Origin: Sulfurimonas sp.
GTDB taxonomy: Bacteria; Campylobacterota; Campylobacteria; Campylobacterales; Sulfurimonadaceae
Reading direction: 5' to 3'
Length of the DNA stretch: 14,740 nucleotides
Assembly: GCA_022712845.1 (NCBI GenBank)
Contig: JAFLJV010000225.1
Coordinates: forward strand, 1 to 14,740
The notes below the pieces were generated by a model that was not told where the DNA came from, made no database searches, and saw nothing but the letters and a program-made list of their open reading frames with translations. The translations under genes were made by a program, and so were the position numbers. Of this stretch, positions 1-6,342 are shown piece after piece (position 1 is the stretch's first letter; every line of letters starts with the position of its first letter).

Positions 1-356
1 TAGAGAGAGATGGAACTATAAACCAACTTATGCCTCTTAATTACATGGGAAGACATGTTATAGGACTTAATTATAACTCCATAGGTATAGAAAATGTTGG
101 TGGTCAAAACTCAGTAGACAACTTAACAAATGCACAGTTGCACGCGAATATAGAGTTAGTAAAAATGCTTAAAAAAGAGTTTGAAACGATTGAATATGTA
201 ATAGGTCATTATGAATATAGATGTTTTGAAAAACATGAACTTTGGCTTGAATTAGATGATAATTACAGAACTAAAAAAGATGACCCATCTGTAAGATTTA
301 TGAATGAATTGCGAAAAGGTATATATGGGTTTAAGGGTGCTTCTTGTTCAAAATGA
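1..356 (+). CDS. N-acetylmuramoyl-L-alanine amidase (Amidase_2 family), C-terminal part
   Basis: The gene enters from outside the window. The frame is already open at base 3, where it reads ERDGTINQLM, so the ATG at 30 is internal. Amidase_2/PGRP-fold enzymes cleave the bond between N-acetylmuramic acid and the L-Ala of the peptidoglycan stem, using zinc. Visible family marks are RDGTINQLMPL, the RHVIGLNYNSIGIENVGG core, a conserved LTNAQL helix, VIGHYEY carrying the second zinc histidine, and a late KKDDP (usually KxDPG) carrying the third ligand. The first zinc histidine should lie just upstream, off the window. The protein ends about 20 residues after the domain. No downstream gene is coupled to it. 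The family is confident; whether it acts in recycling, division or lysis cannot be told. Confidence 0.85.
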   Translation, partial: ERDGTINQLMPLNYMGRHVIGLNYNSIGIENVGGQNSVDNLTNAQLHANIELVKMLKKEFETIEYVIGHYEYRCFEKHELWLELDDNYRTKKDDPSVRFMNELRKGIYGFKGASCSK

Positions 357-442
357 TATAAAACTTTTTTTGTATCTAGTTTAATTAACTAAACCATTAA
401 CACAATTTAGCTATTATTTCTTAAATTAAAAAAAGGTATTTT

Positions 443-847
443 ATGTTTATTGACTCATTTTTATCGTTTGGACTTTTCTTTTTTATAGCTGTAGCTATTG
501 TGGTTGTATTTCTTTACCTTTATGCATTAGTAACTCCGTATGATGATTATAAGCTTATATTTGAGGAAAATAATACAGCTGCATCTATAGGTTTTGGTGG
601 AGCAATACTTGGTCTCTCACTTCCACTTTACAGTGCAGCAGCTGGTTCTGATGCATTTTTAGATTTTACTATTTGGGCTATAGTGGCTATGGTTATCCAG
701 CTTATTTTAGCTTTTGTTTTAACTCGTATGATGAGCAAATTTTCTTTTTCACAAAAGATAAGTGAGGGTGTTCTTTCTGTTGGTGTATTGATGGCATTTC
801 TATCTATTGCAGTTGGTGTAATTAATGCAGGTTCGATGAGTTACTAA
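443..847 (+). CDS. DUF350 family integral membrane protein
   Basis: This 134-residue protein has four hydrophobic segments, at about 8-30, 48-68, 74-96 and 107-129. Between the first two is the DUF350 signature: YKLIFEENNTAASIGFGG followed by LGLSLPLYSAA. That is the usual architecture of the family (two repeated two-helix units), and the length is normal. DUF350 proteins sit in the inner membrane and their function is not established. AAAAGG at 431-436, six bases before the ATG, supports this start. The gene stands alone and converges with the minus-strand 43-residue gene; only 7 bases separate their stops. Family assignment is by motif recognition. Confidence 0.85.
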   Translation: MFIDSFLSFGLFFFIAVAIVVVFLYLYALVTPYDDYKLIFEENNTAASIGFGGAILGLSLPLYSAAAGSDAFLDFTIWAIVAMVIQLILAFVLTRMMSKFSFSQKISEGVLSVGVLMAFLSIAVGVINAGSMSY

Positions 848-854
848 AACTAAG

Positions 855-986
855 TTACTTCTTTTCATCTTTATCTCTGTCTCTAAGCTCTTTCTCACTG
901 AAATTGTTTAGATTTACAGAGTTTTTAGCGCCTATTATAAACCAAAGAAGTATACTAACTACACTTATGATTGCTACTGTTTCCAT
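855..986 (-). CDS. 43-residue single-pass membrane protein, coupled to the antitoxin gene
   Basis: This small gene reads METVAIISVVSILLWFIIGA, then a polar, highly charged tail ending EKELRDRDKDEKK. Residues 3-20 are a clear transmembrane helix with a cytoplasmic-looking charged C-terminus. Its ATG begins one base after the antitoxin stop codon (TAA-t-ATG on the minus strand), which is typical of translational coupling. There is only a weak GAG upstream and no clear separate promoter. Codon use and amino acid pattern are protein-like. I do not recognise a family. It could be a third component of the toxin-antitoxin operon, or a chromosomal gene that the TA pair landed beside. Confidence 0.65.
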   Translation of the reverse strand: METVAIISVVSILLWFIIGAKNSVNLNNFSEKELRDRDKDEKK

Positions 987-987
987 A

Positions 988-1254
988 TTAAATACTCAGT
1001 TTTATTTTATTAATTGTAAATTGATGGATTAACATCTGTATTAAATTTTGATAAGGAATAGAACTCTCTAGTGATTTTTTCTTAAGTTCATACAAATCAT
1101 TTTCTGAAATTCTTATAGAGATTGCTCTCTTTTTTTGATGTTTGATAATTGATTGTAGTTCTTTGGTTCGTGTTGCAATATTGTATTTGCTTTCCCATTC
1201 ACCATCTTCAACACTTTTTAAAATATCAAGTTCAAATTCATCTAAATTAGCCAT
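988..1254 (-). CDS. CopG-type antitoxin of a BrnT-like toxin-antitoxin pair
   Basis: This 88-residue protein starts MANLDEFELDILKSVEDGEW, the usual opening of the CopG antitoxins paired with BrnT-like toxins. It ends in a ribbon-helix-helix DNA-binding unit: strand KRAISIRIS at about 42-50, then two helices at about 51-63 and 66-80. Such antitoxins bind and neutralise the toxin and repress their own promoter. The start overlaps the toxin stop by 8 nt and has a strong Shine-Dalgarno, AAGGAG, six bases upstream, so this ATG is secure. The order toxin then antitoxin is the BrnTA order. The N-terminal half should wrap the toxin, by family knowledge. Confidence 0.8.
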   Translation of the reverse strand: MANLDEFELDILKSVEDGEWESKYNIATRTKELQSIIKHQKKRAISIRISENDLYELKKKSLESSIPYQNLIQMLIHQFTINKIKLSI

Positions 1255-1546
1255 TTTTAACTCCTTGTAAATATTTTTTATTCATTTTACGAGATGGAAT
1301 AATAGTTTTAAAAAATATTTCATCTTTAGTTTCAACATAAGGTACTAAATAAATATAGTTCTTAATTCTAATGAAAATAATAAAAATGTCTTGATTTGGA
1401 TATTTCTCTTTATTTGGATGAGAAATATCATCAAGTAAATCACCATTTTCTAATGATAAAATAACATCTTCAAAGCCAATGCCTCTTTCTTTTTTTAAGA
1501 GTTCATTTTTTTCATAATTATACATGAGACTTTTATTTTTAAACAT
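1247..1546 (-). CDS. BrnT-like toxin (RelE/ParE-fold ribonuclease family)
   Basis: This 99-residue protein carries the BrnT-family pattern: a basic N-terminus (NYEKNELLKKE), RGIGFEDV at 21-28, GDLLDDISHPNKEKYPNQ at about 35-52, an IYLVPYV strand, and the C-terminal KTIIPSRKMNKKYL that holds the conserved Ser-Arg. BrnT toxins are RelE-like RNases that arrest translation. The basic catalytic candidates K18/K19, R21 and R86 are kept. AGGAAGG just upstream of the ATG supports this start; a second ATG lies at codon 8. The gene overlaps the antitoxin by 8 nt. It looks intact, so the module is probably functional, though activity is inferred. Confidence 0.8.
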   Translation of the reverse strand: MFKNKSLMYNYEKNELLKKERGIGFEDVILSLENGDLLDDISHPNKEKYPNQDIFIIFIRIKNYIYLVPYVETKDEIFFKTIIPSRKMNKKYLQGVKNG

Positions 1547-1580
1547 TTACCTTCCTGATATTATGTATATACTATGTATT

Positions 1581-1648
1581 TTACAGTAAAAATTACTTTT
1601 TTACAAATAAATGTACATTTCAAGATAAAATATATATTTTTACTGTAA
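1581..1648. repeat. 13-bp perfect inverted repeat upstream of the toxin-antitoxin operon
   Basis: TTACAGTAAAAAT at 1581-1593 is mirrored exactly by ATTTTTACTGTAA at 1636-1648, with 42 bases between. It lies in the divergent region between the toxin gene and the DUF819 gene. A palindromic GTATATAC sits at 1565-1572, nearer the toxin start. These are candidate operators for the ribbon-helix-helix antitoxin, an inference from position and symmetry only. Confidence 0.45.
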
Positions 1649-1673
1649 TTCAGGTTTTAAAAATAATAAAATA

Positions 1674-1702
1674 TTGACTCAAATAATACACCATGCTATA
1701 AT
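1674..1702 (+). promoter_or_regulatory. Sigma-70 promoter for the DUF819-epimerase operon
   Basis: TTGACT at 1674-1679 and TATAAT at 1697-1702 are separated by exactly 17 bases, and TGC precedes the -10 box (an extended -10). Transcription should start near 1709, giving a leader of about 30 nt to the ATG at 1739 with AGGA at 1730-1733. This is the best-matching promoter in the window. Confidence 0.8.
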
Positions 1703-1738
1703 CTTTAAAATTCATTTATAAATATTATCAGGAAAAAT

Positions 1739-2872
1739 ATGATTAGCTCACCTCTCTTTTATCTTTTTATTTTAGCATTAATAGCAACTATTTTTTCACT
1801 TTTAGAGCAAAAAACAAAACATAAGATTTTTAAATATATCCCAGCTGTTGTGATGATATACGCTTGTAGCATGCTTTTAGCAGGTATTGGTTTTTTTGAG
1901 CAAAATACTGAGATAACAGATATATACAAAACTCTAAAGAAAAATTTACTTCCAGCTATGCTTTTTTTAATGTTGTTGCAGATTGATTTTAAACATTTTT
2001 TTAAGCTTGGTAGGTCTTTGCTTATCTCATATGTTTTGGCAGTGTCTTCTTTAGGATTTGGATTTATAGCTGTCTCTATTATTTTTGATTTTAACAGTGA
2101 GATGGCATCTGCTTTTGGAGCATTAGCTGGAAGTTGGACTGGTGGGACTGCAAATATGGTAGCAGTTGGTTCAGCTCTTGGAGTTTCAGATGAAGCATTT
2201 GGGTATGCTCTGATAGTAGATAGTGTAAATTATACTATTTGGGTTATGTTTTTACTGTTTTTAGTGCCATTTGCCACTTTATTCAATAAGTTTACAAAAA
2301 GTGATGAAGTGATGAAAAGCATTGATGAGATAGGGTGTGCTTGTAATCTTGGAGCTAAAAGATACTGGCTTTTAGTAGTTCTCTCAATAGTAGTAGCATT
2401 AGCAGTAAATGCTATAGCTAGTATGGAATTTAAGATATTAAGTTACACAACTACAACGGTCGTTTTAGCCACACTTTTAGGCGTAACAGGTTCTTTTACA
2501 AAATTAAAAAATATAAATGGCTCAAGTGAGGTTGCAAGCTCTATGCTTTATCTTCTTATAGCACTCATTGGCTCTCGTGCGGTGATTGACAATTTTGGTG
2601 ATGTTGGTGTTTATGTATTAGCTGGTTTTATAATTTTAGTTATTCATGCTCTTATCATGGTTATAGGTGCAAAGATATTTAAGTTAGATTTGTTCTCCAT
2701 AGCTGTTTCATCTCTCTCAAATATAGGTGGTGTTGCTTCTGCTCCAATTCTTGCTGCAACCTATAATAAATCACTTGTAAGTGTTGGTGTTTTGATGGCA
2801 ATAATGGGATATCTTATAGGAACATTCGCTGGTTTACTTTTAGGTAAAATTTTGATGGAATTTGCAAAGTGA
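1739..2872 (+). CDS. DUF819 family (YjcL-like) integral membrane protein
   Basis: This 377-residue protein has about ten hydrophobic segments spread along its length and no signal peptide beyond the first helix. The DUF819 marks are present: LLPAMLFLMLLQIDFK near 70-84, the conserved GSWTGGTANMVAVGSALG at about 131-148, and SDEAFGYALIVDSVNY shortly after. The C-terminal half ends in SNIGGVASAPILAA and LIGTFAGLLLG, also typical. The family is thought to be transporter-like, but no substrate is established. AGGA six bases before the ATG supports the start. It overlaps the epimerase by 4 nt, so the two products probably work together. Uptake or export of murein-derived peptides is a reasonable inference, not shown by sequence. 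Confidence 0.88.
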   Translation: MISSPLFYLFILALIATIFSLLEQKTKHKIFKYIPAVVMIYACSMLLAGIGFFEQNTEITDIYKTLKKNLLPAMLFLMLLQIDFKHFFKLGRSLLISYVLAVSSLGFGFIAVSIIFDFNSEMASAFGALAGSWTGGTANMVAVGSALGVSDEAFGYALIVDSVNYTIWVMFLLFLVPFATLFNKFTKSDEVMKSIDEIGCACNLGAKRYWLLVVLSIVVALAVNAIASMEFKILSYTTTTVVLATLLGVTGSFTKLKNINGSSEVASSMLYLLIALIGSRAVIDNFGDVGVYVLAGFIILVIHALIMVIGAKIFKLDLFSIAVSSLSNIGGVASAPILAATYNKSLVSVGVLMAIMGYLIGTFAGLLLGKILMEFAK

Positions 2873-3894
2873 TAGTTGGTATTACAACTAAAGTGAGGTA
2901 TATAGAGTTAAAAACACCTTTTAAAACTGCTCTAAGAAAAACTACGCAAGTGGAGTTTGTAAGAGTATATGTTAAAAATGAAAAAGGTTTACTTGGAATT
3001 GGTGAAGCTCCTGCAACAAAAGCTATAACTGGTGAAGATTTAGAGATAATCACAAACTCTATAAATAGCGTAAAAAATGATTTTATAGATTTGTCTTGTG
3101 ATGAATGTTTAGCTATTTTACACTCAAGCATAGATATAGGCTCATCTGCTAAAGCTGCCTTTGATATGGCATTTATATCTCTTAGTTTAAAAGAGAAAAA
3201 TAAAAGCTTTGTTGAGTATTTTAAAACAAAAGATTTAAGTCCTATAAAAACAGATATAACCATAAGTTTAGCAGATGTTAAAGTGATGTTAAGTGAGGCT
3301 AAAAAAGCTTGTCAAAATGGTATGAATATACTAAAAGTGAAACTTGGCAGTGATATATCTCATTCCATAGAAGTTATACAAAAAATTTCTTGTGAATTAC
3401 CACAAGCAAAAATCTTAGTGGATGCAAATCAAGCTTGGAGTTTAGAGGAATCATTAAAATTTATAGAGGCTATGAAAGATGTGAAAATAGAGTTAATAGA
3501 ACAACCTGTAGTAGCAGATGATTTAAATGCTTTAAAAATTATAACAGAGAGGTCTCATATTCCAATTCTTGCAGATGAGGTAGTATTTACACTAGATGAT
3601 GCAAAAAAAGTTATAGAGAGTAAATCTGCACATATGATAAATATAAAACTTATGAAGTGTGGTGGTATTACAAAAGCTATAGAAATACTGGAGTATGCAA
3701 GAGAGAAAAATGTGATGTGTATGTTAGGCTCAATGCTAGAGGGTGCAAATTCTATAGCTATTGCAATTCATTTAGCAATGGCTTATAGAGATGTTATAAA
3801 GTATATAGATTTGGATAGTCCACTGCTTTATAAAGAGTTACCTGAGATAGATGATTTTGAGTATATTGGTAATGAAATAAGATTCAGAAAATAA
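2869..3894 (+). CDS. Dipeptide epimerase (L-Ala-D/L-Glu epimerase type, enolase superfamily)
   Basis: The protein should epimerise the second residue of a dipeptide, such as L-Ala-D-Glu from murein turnover, in the cytoplasm. All catalytic elements of the muconate-lactonizing subgroup are visible: the KVK acid/base motif (K156, K158), metal ligands D185 (VDANQAW), E211 (IEQPV) and D236 (LADE), and the opposite base K260 in NIKLMKCGG. R23 in the N-terminal cap and the IDLDSP motif (D314, D316) match residues that bind the dipeptide in the Ala-Glu epimerases. At 341 residues it is of normal length. Translation begins at GTG inside the DUF819 stop (GTGA, 4-nt overlap), implying coupling. Other dipeptides as substrate remain possible. 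Confidence 0.87.
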   Translation: MIVGITTKVRYIELKTPFKTALRKTTQVEFVRVYVKNEKGLLGIGEAPATKAITGEDLEIITNSINSVKNDFIDLSCDECLAILHSSIDIGSSAKAAFDMAFISLSLKEKNKSFVEYFKTKDLSPIKTDITISLADVKVMLSEAKKACQNGMNILKVKLGSDISHSIEVIQKISCELPQAKILVDANQAWSLEESLKFIEAMKDVKIELIEQPVVADDLNALKIITERSHIPILADEVVFTLDDAKKVIESKSAHMINIKLMKCGGITKAIEILEYAREKNVMCMLGSMLEGANSIAIAIHLAMAYRDVIKYIDLDSPLLYKELPEIDDFEYIGNEIRFRK

Positions 3895-3901
3895 TTTAAG
3901 C

Positions 3902-3914
3902 TATAATAACTTTT
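3902..3914 (+). promoter_or_regulatory. Internal promoter (-10) for the peroxidase gene, possibly giving a leaderless mRNA
   Basis: TATAAT at 3902-3907 ends 7 bases before the ATG at 3915, and there is no purine-rich Shine-Dalgarno in between. A transcript from this box would start at or next to the A of the ATG. No good -35 is seen, which is common in Campylobacterota. Confidence 0.4.
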
Positions 3915-4901
3915 ATGAAAATATACTTACTTTTAATACTCATATTTATAACATCACAAGCTGCAACTATAGGTGGGTGGCAGAGACCATTAAGCATCCC
4001 TGAACCAAAAGACAATCCAATAACACCACAAAAAATCCAACTTGGAAAACTACTTTTTTTTGATAAAAGACTCTCAAGAGCAGATGATATTTCATGTGCA
4101 ACTTGCCACGATCCAAAATTTGGCTGGGCAGATGGAGTTGCACAAGCAGTAGGAGATAAAAAGCAAAAAGGTAAAAGAAACTCTCCAACAATTATTAATA
4201 GTGCGTATTTAAAGAATTTTTTTCATGATGGAAGGGCAAAATCATTAGAAGAACAAGCACTAGGTCCTATAGAAGCTGAAGTTGAGATGAATATTTCAGT
4301 AGAGGATGTTATAAAAAAATTAAATGCTATAAAAGGGTATAAAGATCTGTTTTTTGAGGCATTTGGAGATGCAAATATAAATAAAGAAAATTTAGCAAAA
4401 GCTATAGCAACTTTTGAGAGAATAGTTGTTTCACCACCAACAAAATTTTCAAGATGGGCAAATGGTGAAGAGAATGCTATGAATAGAGTTCAAAAAGAGG
4501 GTTTTGACCTATTTTTGAATGTTGGAAGGTGTAAAAATTGTCACAATGGTTTTAACTTTACAAATGAAAGATTTGCAAATATTGGTTTAGGTGATGAGAA
4601 AGACTTAGGAGTTTACGACCTTAATGATACTAACAATAAAATTTGGAAAAGTACATTTAAAACACCAACTCTTATAAACATAGAAAATACAGCACCATAT
4701 TTTCACGATGGTTCTGTAAAAACATTAAAAGAAGCAGTACATATATGTGGAAATGGTGGAAGAAAACCTGTAAAATCAAGATCACCATTTTTTAGAGATA
4801 GAAAGTTTAGTGCTGAAGAAACTAACTTAACAGTAGAGTTTTTAAAAGCTTTATCAACACCTAAAATAGATATAGAAATACCTACTGTTTTTCCTCAGTA
4901 G
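3915..4901 (+). CDS. Di-heme cytochrome c peroxidase (CCP/MauG family), secreted
   Basis: This 328-residue protein would reduce hydrogen peroxide in the periplasm with electrons from cytochrome c. Residues 1-16 are a Sec signal peptide (MKIYLLLILIFITSQA). The first heme site is CATCH at 61-65 in the classic LSRADDISCATCHDPKFGWA context; the second is CKNCH at 206-210. FHDGR (103-107) and PYFHDGSVKTL (261-271) are family motifs. The residue after EAV where bacterial peroxidases usually have an axial Met, and MauG-like ones Tyr, is here Cys278 by my alignment (HICGNGG). The gene follows the epimerase by 20 bases, so it may be read from the same operon as well as from its own -10. Its end overlaps the convergent 92-residue gene by 20 bases. 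Confidence 0.9.
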   Translation: MKIYLLLILIFITSQAATIGGWQRPLSIPEPKDNPITPQKIQLGKLLFFDKRLSRADDISCATCHDPKFGWADGVAQAVGDKKQKGKRNSPTIINSAYLKNFFHDGRAKSLEEQALGPIEAEVEMNISVEDVIKKLNAIKGYKDLFFEAFGDANINKENLAKAIATFERIVVSPPTKFSRWANGEENAMNRVQKEGFDLFLNVGRCKNCHNGFNFTNERFANIGLGDEKDLGVYDLNDTNNKIWKSTFKTPTLINIENTAPYFHDGSVKTLKEAVHICGNGGRKPVKSRSPFFRDRKFSAEETNLTVEFLKALSTPKIDIEIPTVFPQ

Positions 4902-5160
4902 GTGATGATTCTTCAAGTTCTTTATTTTGATCCATGTTTTTTTTATTAATTTTAATTAAAGATTTAAATCCGATTATGCAACAAAATACAGCGAATAAAA
5001 AATAACCCTCTATTCTACTCATATCAGCTTCAATATTAGGGAAAACTAATAGTATTCTTCCTATTACCATTAAGATATATAGTATAGATGCTGCAATAAC
5101 AGTACCTATAAAAATTTTCAATAATAAGTGTTTTGTTGTGTTTTTTGTATTGTTTTTCAA
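4882..5160 (-). CDS. 92-residue membrane protein, unknown function
   Basis: I do not recognise a family. There is a short basic N-terminus (KNNTKNTTKHLLLK), two hydrophobic helices at about 14-38 and 50-68, and a polar tail rich in Lys, Asn and Glu ending EESSPTEEKQ. The start codon is TTG. It is chosen because AAGGA sits five bases upstream and no ATG offers a better start. The gene lies 19 bases behind the penta-heme cytochrome in the same direction, so it is probably its operon partner. A small membrane anchor or assembly helper for the cytochrome is possible but unproven. Its last 20 bases overlap the end of the peroxidase gene on the other strand. Confidence 0.65.
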   Translation of the reverse strand: MKNNTKNTTKHLLLKIFIGTVIAASILYILMVIGRILLVFPNIEADMSRIEGYFLFAVFCCIIGFKSLIKINKKNMDQNKELEESSPTEEKQ

Positions 5161-5179
5161 TAGTATCCTTTATATTTTA

Positions 5180-6283
5180 CTAAAATTTAAAACTTTGTTT
5201 TTTAAATGTATGAAACTCTTTTGCTTCTTTTACTTTGTCAAGCCCTAGCTTTTTAAGGGCTTTAGGGTTTACTAAAAACCACCCAAGAATTATATCAACT
5301 CTATCACCTTTTTGGAGTATAAAATCACGTTTTACTTCTCTTTTTTCATTTGCTTTAATCATTGTGTCTTTTAGAACACTATCAGCTACCCATGGCATAG
5401 CTGGTTTGCCATTTTTTCCAAGAACTCTTACAAAAACTTCCTTTTTAAGTTTTATAGTTTGATTTGCTCTTTTAACACTAATCTTTAAAATTCCAACACG
5501 AAGTGGATGAAGAAGTAGGGCATGTGAAGCTTTGTTGTCAATATTTACTATAAAATTATCTTTATTTTTAAGTATAGATATATCCACATATTGAGTTAAC
5601 ATATCTGAGTGAAAATGTGTTCCTGAAAAACCATGAAATGAGTGAGTTTTAGTATCACTAATATCTGAAGCACTACCTTTTACTTTTGGCATATGACAAC
5701 TAATACAGTTTTCTTTACCTATCTCATTTTTATTTTCAGTTGTACATAAAGTAAGTGAGTGTTTATTTACTTTATGTGAATGACATCCCATACAGAGACT
5801 GCCATTTTTCATATGCTCATTTTGGTCAACTATCTTATGATATGGAGACTCAAGGCGATTATCTGAATTACCATAGTAGTTTTTTGGTGTTTTATTTATT
5901 ATATTTGTATTACTACCTTTATGCTCTTTTATATCTTTTATGCGGTGACAATATGCACAACTTATAGCTTCTTGATGAGTTTTGTTATTTATATCAGGCA
6001 TAGCTTTTTTGCCTTTTTTAAGCATGTCATCTAAATTATCAGCTGTTGGCATATGACATTTTCCACAAATATATTGATTAAATTTTTTATTTTTAGGGTG
6101 TTTTTCCCAAACGGCTTTATGGATAGGATCTTTATTAGGAGTTGATTTTGCATGCATTGAACCGTAAAATTCATCATATATTTGAGTATGACACTCTTTG
6201 CACTTTGCACTTGGTGCAAATTCTAAATTTTTATCCCCAAAAAGTGATAATTGTAAAAGTAAAAATATTAGTATAGTTTTCAT
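5180..6283 (-). CDS. Secreted penta-heme c-type cytochrome
   Basis: This 367-residue protein begins with a signal peptide (MKTILIFLLLQLSLFG). It has five CXXCH heme sites: CKECH 28-32, CGKCH 73-77, CAYCH 109-113, CMGCH 164-168 and CISCH 193-197. Extra histidines near them (H44, H55, H103, H149) could be distal ligands. The first part resembles the cytochrome c554-type multiheme fold (EFAPSAKCKECHTQIYDEFY is typical). Residues from about 220 form a heme-free, beta-rich domain I cannot assign. The protein should carry electrons in the periplasm. AGGGA upstream of the ATG supports the start. It lies 59 bases behind nhaA and 19 bases ahead of a small membrane protein gene, all on the minus strand. 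Enzymatic activity beyond electron transfer is not evident. Confidence 0.85.
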   Translation of the reverse strand: MKTILIFLLLQLSLFGDKNLEFAPSAKCKECHTQIYDEFYGSMHAKSTPNKDPIHKAVWEKHPKNKKFNQYICGKCHMPTADNLDDMLKKGKKAMPDINNKTHQEAISCAYCHRIKDIKEHKGSNTNIINKTPKNYYGNSDNRLESPYHKIVDQNEHMKNGSLCMGCHSHKVNKHSLTLCTTENKNEIGKENCISCHMPKVKGSASDISDTKTHSFHGFSGTHFHSDMLTQYVDISILKNKDNFIVNIDNKASHALLLHPLRVGILKISVKRANQTIKLKKEVFVRVLGKNGKPAMPWVADSVLKDTMIKANEKREVKRDFILQKGDRVDIILGWFLVNPKALKKLGLDKVKEAKEFHTFKKQSFKF

Positions 6284-6342
6284 AAAATCAATCCCTGTAG
6301 AGCATATTTTTTTATGATTATATCAAGTGTTTTAAGTGTTTT

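Noticed and set aside
378..410. Palindrome-like TAGTTTAATTAACTA before the DUF350 gene
   Set aside because: Short AT-only symmetry is expected by chance here and no T tract follows it; TATTAT at 412-417 may be a -10 but is too weak to call.
2814..3263. 149-codon minus-strand open frame
   Set aside because: It lies entirely over the DUF819 end and the epimerase, whose catalytic motifs are intact on the other strand; no ribosome site or family signal.
3967..4191. 74-codon minus-strand open frame
   Set aside because: Opposite strand of the peroxidase including its first heme site; composition is that of an antisense shadow.
5235..5967. Plus-strand open frames of 70-75 codons
   Set aside because: They lie antisense to the penta-heme cytochrome, whose five CXXCH sites prove the other strand is coding.
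6325..6342. Perfect tandem duplication of AAGTGTTTT behind nhaA
   Set aside because: Only two 9-bp copies in AT-rich spacer; no stem and no known role, so not called a repeat element or terminator.
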